Origin: an uncultured bacterium
GTDB taxonomy: Bacteria > Planctomycetota > GCA-002687715
NCBI GenBank assembly: GCA_902826835.1
Contig: CADEGH010000029.1
Coordinates: forward strand, 1 to 64,000
Reading direction: 5' to 3'
Length of the DNA: 64,000 bases
A program made the position numbers and the translations under genes. This document shows, piece by piece, positions 8,615 through 17,920 of the stretch (position 1 is its first letter; each line of letters starts with the position of its first letter). Below the pieces are notes generated by a model. The model did not search any database. It saw nothing but the letters and a program-made list of their open reading frames with translations, and was not told the DNA's origin.

Positions 8615-9382
8615 ATGACGTCCTGGTACGACCAGGCCGAGCTCTACGACGTGGCCTTTTCGTTCTCTCCGGAGCGCGAGATCGCCTTCTTGCTTGAGCT
8701 CTTCCGCCGCGCCGGAGTCTCTTCGGGTGGGGCAATTCTCGAGCCCATGGTCGGAAGTGGGCGACTGGTGCCGCCACTGCAATCGGCTGGATACTCGGTC
8801 TTCGGCTTCGACAAGAGCCCCGCCATGCTTCGGATCGCCCAGGCCCGCGCCCCGACGGCTTCGTTGTTCTTGGCGGACGCCGGTCGATTCCACTGCGAAG
8901 CCCGGTTTGACGCCGCCCACTGTCTGATCGACTCCTTCCGTTACTTGCTGTCGGTCGATGCGGCGACTCGGTTTTTTGAGAGCCTCGCGGATTGCCTGCG
9001 TCCAGGTTCGCCCTTCCTTTTGGGCATCGACCTCGCCTCCGACCTTCCCGACGATCCGGAGTCTTGGACCACGACGCGCGGCGATCTGCGACTCACCACC
9101 ACGTTGCGACGCCGCCCGACCGCGGATCCCGCGATCGAGGTCATGGAGGTGACCCTCGATCACACTCGGGCAGGCCACCGCGAGGTCACCCGCTCGAGTC
9201 TCCCTCAAAGAAGGTGGCGGCCCGATGAGTTCTGCCGCTTCCTCGATGCAGTCCCCGAGTTCGCGGTGGCGGGAATCTGGCACCGCACTTACGACCTCGC
9301 GCGTCCCTTGGATTCACTTCCCGCCCGCGGGGGCTCGGTCGTCTTGGCCCTGATCCGCACCGCCGACTGCCCTCAACCGTAG
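8615..9382 (+). CDS. class I SAM-dependent methyltransferase
   Basis: A 255-residue protein with the class I methyltransferase fold signature: motif I ILEPMVGSGRL (residues 41-51) in place of the usual LDLGCGTG, motif II VFGFDKSPAML with the acidic residue that holds the ribose, and an LADAGRF motif. A proline-rich PLDSLPARGG stretch lies near the C terminus. The substrate is unknown. It starts 12 bases after orn. The last 10 bases overlap the 3' end of the convergent thioesterase gene, so transcription from the two sides meets without an intervening terminator. Confidence 0.8.
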   Translation: MTSWYDQAELYDVAFSFSPEREIAFLLELFRRAGVSSGGAILEPMVGSGRLVPPLQSAGYSVFGFDKSPAMLRIAQARAPTASLFLADAGRFHCEARFDAAHCLIDSFRYLLSVDAATRFFESLADCLRPGSPFLLGIDLASDLPDDPESWTTTRGDLRLTTTLRRRPTADPAIEVMEVTLDHTRAGHREVTRSSLPQRRWRPDEFCRFLDAVPEFAVAGIWHRTYDLARPLDSLPARGGSVVLALIRTADCPQP

Positions 9383-9786
9383 AGGCGCCGGAATTCGGCG
9401 GGGATGGGTGCGGCTCCGACCATCTTCGGGTCGGTAAAGACGATGGCGGTTTCGGCGACCGCGGCCACGGTGTCCGATCCGTCGGCATTCATGCGCAGCA
9501 CTTCTTGGTGGAACCCGACCGACGTGGTGCCGAAGCGAGACACCGTCGTCGTGATCTTCACCTGATCTTCGAGGCTAAGACCGACTTTGAAATCGACCTT
9601 GCTCGAAACGAGCACGAATCGCACCCCCCACTTCTCCTCGATGTTGTTGTAGGAAAATCCGAAGTCCTGGAGGAGTCGGCTACGCCCGTGTTCGAACCAC
9701 TGCTGATAGACGGCGTTGTTCACGTGGCCGTAGGAGTCGAGTTCGTAGCTGCGGACGACGTGGCGATCGGTGGAGACGTAGGCCAT
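9373..9786 (-). CDS. acyl-CoA thioesterase, 4HBT/YbgC-like
   Basis: A 137-residue single hot-dog-fold thioesterase. The signature ELDSYGHVNNAVY (residues 15-27) has the catalytic Asp17 and the GHVNN turn typical of the 4-hydroxybenzoyl-CoA / YbgC branch, which hydrolyses acyl-CoA or acyl-ACP thioesters as a tetramer in the cytoplasm. The ATG at 9786 was chosen because the sequence upstream in frame is low-complexity and the domain starts immediately after it. It lies downstream of and on the same strand as the Ser/Thr kinase gene (72 bases apart). Confidence 0.85.
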   Translation of the reverse strand: MAYVSTDRHVVRSYELDSYGHVNNAVYQQWFEHGRSRLLQDFGFSYNNIEEKWGVRFVLVSSKVDFKVGLSLEDQVKITTTVSRFGTTSVGFHQEVLRMNADGSDTVAAVAETAIVFTDPKMVGAAPIPAEFRRLYG

Positions 9787-9857
9787 GGGAGATGGTATCG
9801 AATTCGAACCCACTGGCTCGCGTCCGGATTCACCGACCCGACCGGGAACAGGCCGGG

Positions 9858-11675
9858 TCAATCCTCAGAAACGGTCGCTACCGGAGGAGCTGGCGCTTCG
9901 GGCAGCAGGCTCGCAACCAGCATGAGCAGGCCCAGCAGACCGATCGCGGAACCCGCCACCAACGAGAGTCCCGATCCGAGTTGCATGGCATATCCAGGCT
10001 GAGCCATCCCGGCGTTGAAGGCGATGAAGCCGGCGATCAGACACAAAGCCCCGTCCACCGGACGAATTCGCAGGCCGAAAGTCACGGAAATCCACAGGCT
10101 GAGAATGAGGAGCACGCTGACTGCTACCCAGGCCGGGGGGTGCTCAAATCCATGCAGGGATTGAATATTGACCACTTGCCGGTCCGGCGGACCGATCGTG
10201 TTGCGAACCTTCACCCAGGGTGCCCACGGCAATGCCCCGAACGAAACCAGGAGTGCGACCACGAGAACGACCACCCTAGCGAGATCGTGGAGCGCACGGG
10301 GAGCCAGGTGCCCCTCCTCGCGCGACCATCGCGCCGTCCATACGACCGCGTGCACTATTCCCGCCACGAGGATCAGTATGGCCAAGAAGGCCGCCACCAC
10401 CATCAAGGACCCGGGGCGATCCCAAGGGTGATTGGCCGCGATGAGGACTCCGGTGAGCGCGATCGCTCCGCTCGGAAGCGCGAAAACCGGAACCGGATCG
10501 CCGGGGGAGCGTTTCTTCGAGCGCCGCCCCACGAACAGGGGCAGTCCGAATCCCAGGGCGGCGACCAAGCCGCCGGCGCTGGCCACCGCGGGGGAAGAAT
10601 CCACATTCAAGTTGGTCCACGGCAACAGGCAGGACAACAAACCCAGCACCGCCAACACACCCTGCGAGTCCCTGACGAAGTGCTCCACCGTCACCGCAAC
10701 CCGGCCGAAGATGGGGCGCCGAACGGGACGGACGCTGGAGGTACTCGCTGCGGCATTCCTGGCGTCGTGACCCTTCATGACCCTCGACAGCTCCTGGGCC
10801 ACCTCCGTCACCCGCTGGTAGCGATTCTCCGGACGATGCTCGAGGGCCCGGAGCACGACCGCGTCGAGCCGGGGATCGCACCGCCCGGCATGCGAAGGGG
10901 GCAAGAACCGGCCGACCGGGAGTTCGCCGGTGAGCAACTCGTAGAGAAGCACCCCGACCGCATAGATGTCGGCGCGCTGGTCCACCGACTTCGGGGCGTT
11001 CACCTGCTCGGGCGCCATGTAGTGCGGAGTGCCCATGACGTGCCGCGACTCGGTCAGTTGCCGACTCTGCGCCTCGTCTCCGACCATCCGTGCCAGACCG
11101 AAATCACCGAGCTTCGCTCTCCCTTTTTGATCCAAGAAAATGTTCTCGGGTTTGATGTCCCGATGAACGACCCCTTCTCCATGGGCGTAGTGGAGGGCTT
11201 CACAAACTTGGAGGACAATCACCTCGGCGAGGCCCTCGGAGACCTGGCCGGCGCGCAGAATCTGGCGGAGGTTCGCCCCGTCGACAAACTCCATCACCAA
11301 GTAGAAGAGTCCGTCGACCTCGCCGAAGTCGTAGACGGTGACGATGTTCGGATGGGCGAGTCCGGCCATCGTCTTGGCCTCGCGTCGGAAGCGCTCCGTG
11401 AATCCGGGGATGCGCAGGGCCTCCCGCGAGAGGATCTTGATCGCCACCGTGCGGTCGAGGCGCAACTGCTTCGCACGATAGACGACCCCCATCCCCCCCC
11501 GGCCCAGCTCGGCCTCGATCTCGAAACCGGGGATCCGGTTTCGCATTTCCGCGATCGACCCGAAACTCTCGACCGAGGCGCCTCCATCCTCGAGCCCGAT
11601 CATCAAGAGGCACTCGGGGCAAGATCCGCCCTCTCCCACCAAGGCCCCACACACCGCACACGTTTTTGCACCCAT
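9858..11675 (-). CDS. Ser/Thr protein kinase with zinc ribbon and multi-pass membrane C terminus
   Basis: A 605-residue Hanks-type kinase. The N terminus carries two CxxC pairs (Cys6/Cys9, Cys19/Cys22), a likely zinc ribbon. The kinase domain spans about residues 50-320: glycine loop GRGGMGVVYRAK, ATP-anchoring Lys80 in VAIK, catalytic HRDIKPEN with Asp173, DFG Asp191, and a GTPHYMAPEQ activation segment. From about residue 345 there are several hydrophobic segments, so the kinase is held on the inner membrane by multiple passes rather than the single pass common in Pkn proteins. The start is supported by a near-perfect Shine-Dalgarno. No sigma gene is adjacent; an exported protein gene lies upstream on the same strand. 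Confidence 0.92.
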   Translation of the reverse strand: MGAKTCAVCGALVGEGGSCPECLLMIGLEDGGASVESFGSIAEMRNRIPGFEIEAELGRGGMGVVYRAKQLRLDRTVAIKILSREALRIPGFTERFRREAKTMAGLAHPNIVTVYDFGEVDGLFYLVMEFVDGANLRQILRAGQVSEGLAEVIVLQVCEALHYAHGEGVVHRDIKPENIFLDQKGRAKLGDFGLARMVGDEAQSRQLTESRHVMGTPHYMAPEQVNAPKSVDQRADIYAVGVLLYELLTGELPVGRFLPPSHAGRCDPRLDAVVLRALEHRPENRYQRVTEVAQELSRVMKGHDARNAAASTSSVRPVRRPIFGRVAVTVEHFVRDSQGVLAVLGLLSCLLPWTNLNVDSSPAVASAGGLVAALGFGLPLFVGRRSKKRSPGDPVPVFALPSGAIALTGVLIAANHPWDRPGSLMVVAAFLAILILVAGIVHAVVWTARWSREEGHLAPRALHDLARVVVLVVALLVSFGALPWAPWVKVRNTIGPPDRQVVNIQSLHGFEHPPAWVAVSVLLILSLWISVTFGLRIRPVDGALCLIAGFIAFNAGMAQPGYAMQLGSGLSLVAGSAIGLLGLLMLVASLLPEAPAPPVATVSED

Positions 11676-11681
11676 ACTTGG

Positions 11682-11689
11682 TCACCTCC
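11682..11689 (-). promoter_or_regulatory. strong ribosome binding site of the zinc-ribbon kinase
   Basis: GGAGGTGA, an uninterrupted match to the anti-Shine-Dalgarno end of 16S rRNA, stands six bases before the ATG at 11675. It fixes the start and predicts good translation. Confidence 0.75.
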
Positions 11690-11790
11690 GAGTCGACCGC
11701 CGAGCCGACTCCTCCCCCCTATGGCGGAACGAGGGAGGGACGTTACGACACGGATGCGGCGATTTTTTCGGAGCGCCTCGGGCCAGCGGA

Positions 11791-12381
11791 TCAAGGGGGC
11801 GTCATATTGATCGCATTGCTGCTGTAGTACCGGTTCCGGGCCGAATCGTGCATCACGTATTGCGCCGTCAGCGCCACGCCGCTGAGGTTTGCCGGGACGG
11901 TGATGAAATGTCGTCGTCCTCGATTGCACACCGATGGGTCCGTGAACGGGCAGAATGCTCCGGTGCCGCCTACGCTGGTGGGAGGCGCGGAGTCGCCCGG
12001 GCCGTTCCACCCCACTTCCCCAAGTTCCACCTGGATCGGGGGCGCGTTCAAGGGGATGTAGATGGTGGCCTGCTGGTACGGGATCCCCGGCGCACTCGCG
12101 CTTCCGAACTGCATGAGCAAGGTCACCGTCTCCCCCGGGATACTGACGTAGCTCGGAGGAAGGTAGCGCACGCTCATTTCGAGCAGGCGTGACAAGGGGA
12201 ACGAGTTGTACCACCGCGCCACCATGTCCATGCTGCCGGTTTCTCCCACGACCCCCACGGGAGGCGGCACCGCCTGGGGGGTCCCCACGCTCGCAAAGGC
12301 CATCGGAGCCCCGTTCTGGCCCCAAGCCACGATCGACAAACTTCCGGCCACTGCGAGGCCGATCCCAAGACGCTTCATCAT
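11791..12381 (-). CDS. exported protein of unknown function
   Basis: A 196-residue protein with a signal peptide (basic start, hydrophobic stretch to about residue 20, cleavage near AWGQN). The mature part is rich in Pro, Gly, Thr and Ser, with short beta-prone stretches and one Cys pair (in GAFCPFTDPSVCN) that could form a disulfide. I recognise no domain. Two tandem ATGs begin at 12381 and 12378; either would give the same signal peptide. It is divergent from a sigma-factor gene 101 bases away, and lies 115 bases upstream of the kinase on the same strand. It may be a cell-surface or envelope protein. Confidence 0.65.
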   Translation of the reverse strand: MMKRLGIGLAVAGSLSIVAWGQNGAPMAFASVGTPQAVPPPVGVVGETGSMDMVARWYNSFPLSRLLEMSVRYLPPSYVSIPGETVTLLMQFGSASAPGIPYQQATIYIPLNAPPIQVELGEVGWNGPGDSAPPTSVGGTGAFCPFTDPSVCNRGRRHFITVPANLSGVALTAQYVMHDSARNRYYSSNAINMTPP

Positions 12382-12482
12382 CGTCGAGCCTTTCCGAAGC
12401 CGATCACGGCTTCCTGGGCAGGGACGCGGGAACAGTCGAGGCGTGACGGGCGCGCCGGAAATCGGAGAGTAGAATTCCCGGC

Positions 12483-13091
12483 GTGGCGACCTCAGAGGAC
12501 CCCGATATCGCCGCCGCGAGAAGCGGAGACCGCGCTGCTTTGGATCGCGTCTTGAGCAGGCTGCAAGAGCGGCTCGAGCGCACGGTCAGACAAAGGATGG
12601 GGACACCACTCCGCCGGCTCTTCAACACTTCGGACCTGCTCCAGAGTGCCATGGTCGACGTCGTCCGCGGGATCGGGAGCTTCCAGGGACAGGACCAAAA
12701 CAGCCTCGTCGGTTGGGTGGTGGCCATCATCGACCGCACCATCCAGGATCGACTTCGTTGGCTCCAGGCGGGGAAACGCTCGCCGGACCACGAGCTCACC
12801 CCCCGCCGGTCGGCCAAGCACATCAGCGACCTCGCGAGCCCGGGGACCACGCTGAGCCGGAGCTCCGCCAGCCGCGAGGAGCTGGAACTGGTCCGCCGTG
12901 CCTTGGCGAGCCTTCCAACCGACCAAAAGCGGGCCCTGGAGCTTCGGGTTTTCGAGGGAAAAACCCCCACGGAGATCGCCCAGGAACTGGCGAGATCGGC
13001 GGAAGCCACCCGCAGTCTCCTCCTGCGATCAAGGGCGGCGCTCCTCCGTCAGGTGGACTCGCTGAGGCGGAGAGAGCCCCCGAATCAATGA
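12483..13091 (+). CDS. ECF-type RNA polymerase sigma factor
   Basis: A 202-residue sigma-70-family protein with region 2 (about residues 35-100, with LFNTSDLLQSAMVDVV as the helix that meets the core enzyme) and region 4 (about 135-195, with LPTDQKRALELRVFEGKTP leading into a helix-turn-helix). It resembles planctomycete ECF groups in having a linker of about 35 residues between the regions. The start is GTG at 12483. A TAGAAT hexamer at 12470-12475 sits about 8 bases before the GTG, at a spacing that would give a leaderless mRNA if it is a -10 box; this is speculative. No anti-sigma gene adjoins it. The next gene, 88 bases on, encodes an exported protein. Confidence 0.85.
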   Translation: MATSEDPDIAAARSGDRAALDRVLSRLQERLERTVRQRMGTPLRRLFNTSDLLQSAMVDVVRGIGSFQGQDQNSLVGWVVAIIDRTIQDRLRWLQAGKRSPDHELTPRRSAKHISDLASPGTTLSRSSASREELELVRRALASLPTDQKRALELRVFEGKTPTEIAQELARSAEATRSLLLRSRAALLRQVDSLRRREPPNQ

Positions 13092-13179
13092 GAATCCCCG
13101 TCACGCTGCCCTGGAAAAGCCGTCCCTGCCTGATTCGGAGCTCGACCCTCACCCGCCGACCAAACCGCGCACTCCATCC

Positions 13180-14451
13180 ATGGACACTTCACCGCACCCC
13201 ACTTTTGACCATCGGTCCCGGCCGCGGCATTTCACTTCGGCGGGCCTGCTCCTCCTCGCCTTGGCCACGGCCGGCGACTCTGCCTGGGCCCAAGCCATTC
13301 CGGGCGTGGGCCTGAGTCTTCACGCCCCGGCCGATCCGCTCACCCCGACCCAAGGCATCGAGCCGTTTGAAGTGCGGATTACCGGTCTCTCCGGAACCTG
13401 GGTGATGGTCCTTACCCGGCTCTCCGTCCGACCGGCCGCCACGAGTTCCGCGACGGCCAGCGAACTCGACCTCTTTTACTCCAACTGGCCCTGGTCCCGC
13501 CCGGCCGCACGAGCCGGATTTTTGAACGTCCCCTGGTTGTTCGGGCAGAACCACGAACTGCTGGCACCACTCTCTTCTTTCCCTTCGCTCTTGATGGCCT
13601 TGGCACCTGGTGACGGCGAAAAGTCGCAAGCGCAGGCCCTGCTACTACCGACTACGCCCGCTCAATCCGGCTGGTCAACCACGTCGCAAACCTGGTCCGC
13701 CTTCCCATCTGGCTGGCAGGCCTACCCCGACCCCTCTGCGGGCTCCGATCAAACCAAGTGGAGGTCCTGCTTGTGGGCCATGTCCTCCGGCGAGACTCCC
13801 TCGATCTCGAACTCCACGATCTTCGATCCGCTGGTGTTGGCCGTCACGGAGCTGAGAAGAACGCTGGGATCGTATGCCGATGTCGATGCCTTCTTCGATG
13901 TGGCTGCACCTACCATGATCGCCCTTCAGCTCGAAATGAGCATCGAATTCCAAGCCGTCGCGTTGGCCACGCTTCCCCACTTCCGCGCCGCCAGTTACGA
14001 CCTCGAGACCGGTCCTCTCACCCCGGAAGACCCTGCGTTGACGGGCTTCTACGCATCGCTCAGCAGCATCAGCACCGTGAGTTTTTCGCTGGGCTCCCCG
14101 CGGACCGGCGTCCGACATCCCCAATTCATCCTGAACGGAGTCAATATCGCGCCCAGGGCGAATTCGACGGCGGTCTTTCTTCCGCTCCGGGGCGCCGCGG
14201 GTCCAAACGTCCAATTGCAGTTCACTCACCAGGGGACGTTGCACACCCTGCTCGGCGACACCTACTCGCACCGCTTCACTCGGTTTCCCCTTCCCCCCGG
14301 GCTCGTAGCTGTCGGGCAATCCATCACCATCACGAACGTGAGCAATGATCTCGGGCTCCTTCCGGCCTTCCTGCCCAATTCGCTGGATCCGATTCTGTGG
14401 GGCCCGCTCCCGCTGCACGTCCAGGCAGCCCCACCACTCGGCCCTTGGTGA
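13180..14451 (+). CDS. exported protein of unknown function
   Basis: A 423-residue protein with a long basic N terminus, a hydrophobic core (about residues 19-33) and an Ala-rich cleavage region ending near AWAQA, so it is probably secreted or periplasmic. The mature part is rich in Ser, Thr, Pro and Leu, with Trp-rich stretches near 150-190, and has no domain I can name. Codon use and base composition look like the neighbours. It follows the ECF sigma gene by 88 bases and could be its target or simply a neighbour; no shared promoter motif is obvious. It is convergent with the TPR kinase gene, with only 34 bases between. Confidence 0.65.
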   Translation: MDTSPHPTFDHRSRPRHFTSAGLLLLALATAGDSAWAQAIPGVGLSLHAPADPLTPTQGIEPFEVRITGLSGTWVMVLTRLSVRPAATSSATASELDLFYSNWPWSRPAARAGFLNVPWLFGQNHELLAPLSSFPSLLMALAPGDGEKSQAQALLLPTTPAQSGWSTTSQTWSAFPSGWQAYPDPSAGSDQTKWRSCLWAMSSGETPSISNSTIFDPLVLAVTELRRTLGSYADVDAFFDVAAPTMIALQLEMSIEFQAVALATLPHFRAASYDLETGPLTPEDPALTGFYASLSSISTVSFSLGSPRTGVRHPQFILNGVNIAPRANSTAVFLPLRGAAGPNVQLQFTHQGTLHTLLGDTYSHRFTRFPLPPGLVAVGQSITITNVSNDLGLLPAFLPNSLDPILWGPLPLHVQAAPPLGPW

Positions 14452-14485
14452 CCCTAGTGCGTAACTATGACCGGTCGAGGACCAG

Positions 14486-17194
14486 TCAAAGGCCCTGGAG
14501 CCTCTCGAAGTCCGTATTCGTCAGGCTTGGATCCTGATCAACCACCCGCTGAATCAGCGTCCGAAGTCGCGACCTGTCGGTAGAACCCTGACAGAGACGT
14601 GCCGAGCGCTCGATCACGGAGACCAGTTGTTCGTCGGAAGCGAACCAAAGGCCCCGCCGCCGAGCTTGCAGCAGCACCTCCGTACTCTCGATGGCCCGTT
14701 TTGCCGACTCTCCGCTCGGCTCCCTCCCCGCGGCACCGGCCGCGTGGAGCTCGCAGAGCAGCAGCCGCTGCTCGTGCGCAGCCGTATTGTCAGGATCAAG
14801 CACGAGCGCCTTTTCGATGAGGGTAGCCAAATCCGTGGGATCGACGCGTCGCTCACGCATTGCCAACAGCCGCACCACCAAAGTCAGGGCGGAAGAGCGG
14901 GTCTCCGGCTCCGCGGGAGGCTCGGTCAGCTCGCGAGCCCGATCCAGCCAGTCTTCTAGGCTCGCCGAAGCTTCGGTCGGCGGTTTGGACCCGAGCTCAC
15001 CCTGCAACTGTAAGAGGCGAAGAGCCGCGTCGTCCACCGGAGTGAGCGCCGCTTCGGCCAGCCCGGACAGGCACCGCTCCGCGCGGCGGCGGTCGCCGCG
15101 CAAGAGCCAATAGCGACTCGCGGAAAGTCGGACCTTCGGGGACGTCGGAGCGAGGGCTTCGGCCGTCTCCATCGCTGCGTCGGCATCCGCGTCGTCGCGA
15201 TCGGCGAGGAGGATGCGCGCGTGCAGTTGATGGGCCCGAGCGGTCCAGCGGCCGGGAGGAATCGCGGCGAGACGGGCTCGGGCCTTGGTTCGCTCGCCCA
15301 GTTCGAGAAGGGAACGAGCCAGGAAATATTGGACAGATCCAGGCATCCTGCGCAGCCTAGAGAGGGACTCGAAGGTCGCCGCCGCCGCCAGATACTGCCG
15401 TTGGTGGAGAAACAGAATCCCCTTCGCGTACAGGACAGACTCGGACCCGGGCTCATTCTCACGCGCCGATTCCAAGACCTGCTCGACGGTCGAGGGATCC
15501 GCCCCATGGATGCGCAAACCGATGGCGGCAAACACGGCCTCGTAGGGATCCTGCGTACGAGGCGCGGGCGGCGAGTCCACCTTTCCGAATCGCAACGCGG
15601 AAGTCGCCAGAGACTCTCCACCCCAATCCACGTGCCTCTCCAGTTCATCCAAATGCTGCTCCAGCAGAGTGGCACTCCCGGCGTGGAGCGATGCCGCCGC
15701 CAACGACAGTCGCACGAGCCGTCGGTCGTGATCGGGAAGCCAATAGGCGGACACTGCCTGCGACCGTGACCTCAACTCGTCCGGATCGAGATCCTCGGAA
15801 CGATCTTGCACCAAGTCCGAGAGCGCGAGGAGAGCGTCCCACGCCTCGACTTGACGAGCCGCCCTCTGCAGGGGCCAGGGCTGGTCGCCGTGGCGAGTCC
15901 TTGCCGATTCGAGGAGGACCCGCGCGCTCTCGATGTCCTGTTGTTCCAGGGCAGCCGTGATGGCCGACGCCTCTACAGAGATTTCTTGCACACGTTCCGA
16001 CCGCCTCCGCTCGAGCACCGCTCCCAAAAGCAGGGCCAGTCCGATCGAAAGCAGCGTGGTCCAGGCCAGCGCCGGGCGCTGCGTCGCACGCCGCCAGAGT
16101 TTTGAAAAGCGGTTCCCGCGCCGCCGCGAGAGGGGAACCCCCGCCAAGAACCGCTCGAATTCCGCGGCGGCCTGAGCCGCGGAGGGCAGCCGGTCCGCGG
16201 GCTCTCTCTCCATCATCCACGCGAGGAGATCCGGCCAGTCCCGGTCCTCGCGGCGAACCGAGGGGAAGCGGAGCGGCGCGTGGAGAATCGCGTGCACGCA
16301 CTGGGCAGGAGTGTCGCCTCGAAACGGGGGCTCCCCGACCACGATGGAGTAGAGCGTCGCCCCAAGGCTGTACAAGTCCCAGCGCGGATCGGACGGAAGG
16401 CCGCTCGAATTCAGACGCTCGGGAGGCAGGAATGCCAGCGTCCCAGGCACGAGCCCGTCGGTCGTCAAAGCCCCCGTGTCCTCCTGATGAGCCAAGCCGA
16501 AGTCGGCGAGGAGTGGGATTCCGGCATCCAGGATGATGTTGGACGGTTTGATGTCGCGATGAACCACGCCCGCTTGGTGGGCGCACTCGAGCGCCCGGAG
16601 TGCCGCCAGTCCGATGCGGGCCGCATCGCGCGGCGACAGTCGATCCGGCAGCGAGCCGAGATCCGGCCCGGAGAGCCACCGCATCGCGTACCAACTCCAG
16701 CCTTCAGTGATCCCGTGACCGAACACCGGAACGATGTGCGGATGTTCGAGATTGATGGTGAGTCGGACCTCACGCTCGAAGCGCGCTTGAGCGCGCGCGC
16801 CGGTGGAGCCCGCAGGTGGCAACACCTTGACCGCCACGAGGCGGGAAGCTCCCTCCTCACGCGCCAGGTAGACCTGTCCCATTCCTCCCGCTCCGAGCGG
16901 AGCCAGCACGCGGTACGGACCGAGGTTCGTCGGCGGCGGTGCGGCGTGACGCACACGAGGAGGAAGTCCGCCCTCCATCGCATCGTCGAGTTGCAACAGC
17001 TCGGCCGCGCGACGGATGATCGACGGACTTCCAGGAGCGAGGGCCTCGAGGTCGAAGGGCTCCCCGCGGTCCCGAAGCTCGAGGGCCAAGAGCAACACGC
17101 GCTCGAGCTCGTCCGAAGCGGACCTTGTCACGCGCTCCTCCTCCGCACGCTCGTCCGGGAAGTCGAAGGAGGCGAATGGCGCTGACTCCCCCAC
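14486..17194 (-). CDS. Ser/Thr protein kinase with C-terminal TPR-like domain
   Basis: A 902-residue membrane kinase. After about 90 residues comes the kinase domain: GAGGMGQVYLAR (about 101-112), Lys123 in VAVK, catalytic HRDIKPSN with Asp214, and DFG Asp231. A single hydrophobic segment (about 385-405) is followed by roughly 490 Ala/Leu/Arg/Glu-rich residues in degenerate 34-residue helical pairs, typical of TPR repeats that would lie outside the membrane. The start is GTG at 17194, three bases after the stop of the sigma-factor gene, so the two are translationally coupled. The pairing of sigma factor and kinase suggests that phosphorylation links an envelope signal to transcription. Confidence 0.9.
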   Translation of the reverse strand: MGESAPFASFDFPDERAEEERVTRSASDELERVLLLALELRDRGEPFDLEALAPGSPSIIRRAAELLQLDDAMEGGLPPRVRHAAPPPTNLGPYRVLAPLGAGGMGQVYLAREEGASRLVAVKVLPPAGSTGARAQARFEREVRLTINLEHPHIVPVFGHGITEGWSWYAMRWLSGPDLGSLPDRLSPRDAARIGLAALRALECAHQAGVVHRDIKPSNIILDAGIPLLADFGLAHQEDTGALTTDGLVPGTLAFLPPERLNSSGLPSDPRWDLYSLGATLYSIVVGEPPFRGDTPAQCVHAILHAPLRFPSVRREDRDWPDLLAWMMEREPADRLPSAAQAAAEFERFLAGVPLSRRRGNRFSKLWRRATQRPALAWTTLLSIGLALLLGAVLERRRSERVQEISVEASAITAALEQQDIESARVLLESARTRHGDQPWPLQRAARQVEAWDALLALSDLVQDRSEDLDPDELRSRSQAVSAYWLPDHDRRLVRLSLAAASLHAGSATLLEQHLDELERHVDWGGESLATSALRFGKVDSPPAPRTQDPYEAVFAAIGLRIHGADPSTVEQVLESARENEPGSESVLYAKGILFLHQRQYLAAAATFESLSRLRRMPGSVQYFLARSLLELGERTKARARLAAIPPGRWTARAHQLHARILLADRDDADADAAMETAEALAPTSPKVRLSASRYWLLRGDRRRAERCLSGLAEAALTPVDDAALRLLQLQGELGSKPPTEASASLEDWLDRARELTEPPAEPETRSSALTLVVRLLAMRERRVDPTDLATLIEKALVLDPDNTAAHEQRLLLCELHAAGAAGREPSGESAKRAIESTEVLLQARRRGLWFASDEQLVSVIERSARLCQGSTDRSRLRTLIQRVVDQDPSLTNTDFERLQGL

Positions 17195-17197
17195 CGC

Positions 17198-17920
17198 TCA
17201 GTCTCGCGCGCGGAGGGCCTGGAGGAGCGACGCAAGTTCCTCGGCGAGCTCGGACTGGTCGTCGAGAGTTTCCGCCACCCGGCGGCGGAGGATGTCGCCG
17301 AAGCGTTGCCGCAGGCGGAAGGCGGCGACGCGCAGAGCTCCCTCGGAGAGGCCCATCGACTGAGCACGGGAAGCCAGGTCCCCTGCCGACTCGCGGCGCC
17401 CCGTCTCCAAGCCCACCGAGTCGTAGAGAGCGAGTTTGCCTTCGCGCTCACATTCCTCTCGGAGCTCGGCTTTGGCCTCCAGGACGAGATTGAGAGCGTA
17501 GGCCCGATCGAAGGCGCGCTCCGGGGTCTCGGGTTCCGCAGGCCCGTAGGCCAGGCGCTGCTCGGCCATGGCGACATCGAGCGCGATCACCGTGCGCCCT
17601 CCCCCCCGCTTCCGGGCGTCGGCCGCTTCTCTCTCCTTCTGCAGGTGATGGGAAAACGCCGCCAGCAACCAGGTACGAAATCGGCCTCGCTCCGGCTTGA
17701 CCCCGGCCAGCCCGCTCCCTCCGAGCAGGCTTTCGAAGAAGGACTGCACCTGATCTTCAGCGGCGGCCGCCGGGGTGCCTCGCCTCCGGGCAAACGCATA
17801 CAGGGGGTACCAGGTGCGGCGGCAGAGGAGTTCGAGCGCCGTCTGTCCTACCGGGTCGCCCGACTGGGCCTGGCGTACGAGCGTCCACTGGGTCGTGGCA
17901 AACCTGGGTGATGCCTCCAT
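17198..17920 (-). CDS. ECF-like sigma factor, partner of the TPR kinase
   Basis: A 240-residue sigma factor. It begins with FATTQWTLVRQAQSGD, the usual opening of a planctomycete/acidobacterial ECF-like group. Region 2 follows (AAAEDQVQSFFESLL, then RGRFRTWLLAAFSHHL), and region 4 has GLSEGALRVAAFRLRQRFG as the helix-turn-helix. The ATG at 17920 is the natural start, since the frame upstream is divergent-gene sequence with no domain. It ends three bases before the kinase start. There is no anti-sigma gene, which fits control by a kinase instead. It is divergent from the sigma-fusion gene with 75 bases between starts, so both may be controlled from one intergenic site. Confidence 0.87.
   Translation of the reverse strand: MEASPRFATTQWTLVRQAQSGDPVGQTALELLCRRTWYPLYAFARRRGTPAAAAEDQVQSFFESLLGGSGLAGVKPERGRFRTWLLAAFSHHLQKEREAADARKRGGGRTVIALDVAMAEQRLAYGPAEPETPERAFDRAYALNLVLEAKAELREECEREGKLALYDSVGLETGRRESAGDLASRAQSMGLSEGALRVAAFRLRQRFGDILRRRVAETLDDQSELAEELASLLQALRARD

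Noticed and set aside
14469..14487. An eight-base stem with one mismatch between convergent genes
   Set aside because: It overlaps the 3' end of the kinase gene by two bases and lacks a T-run; not counted as a terminator.
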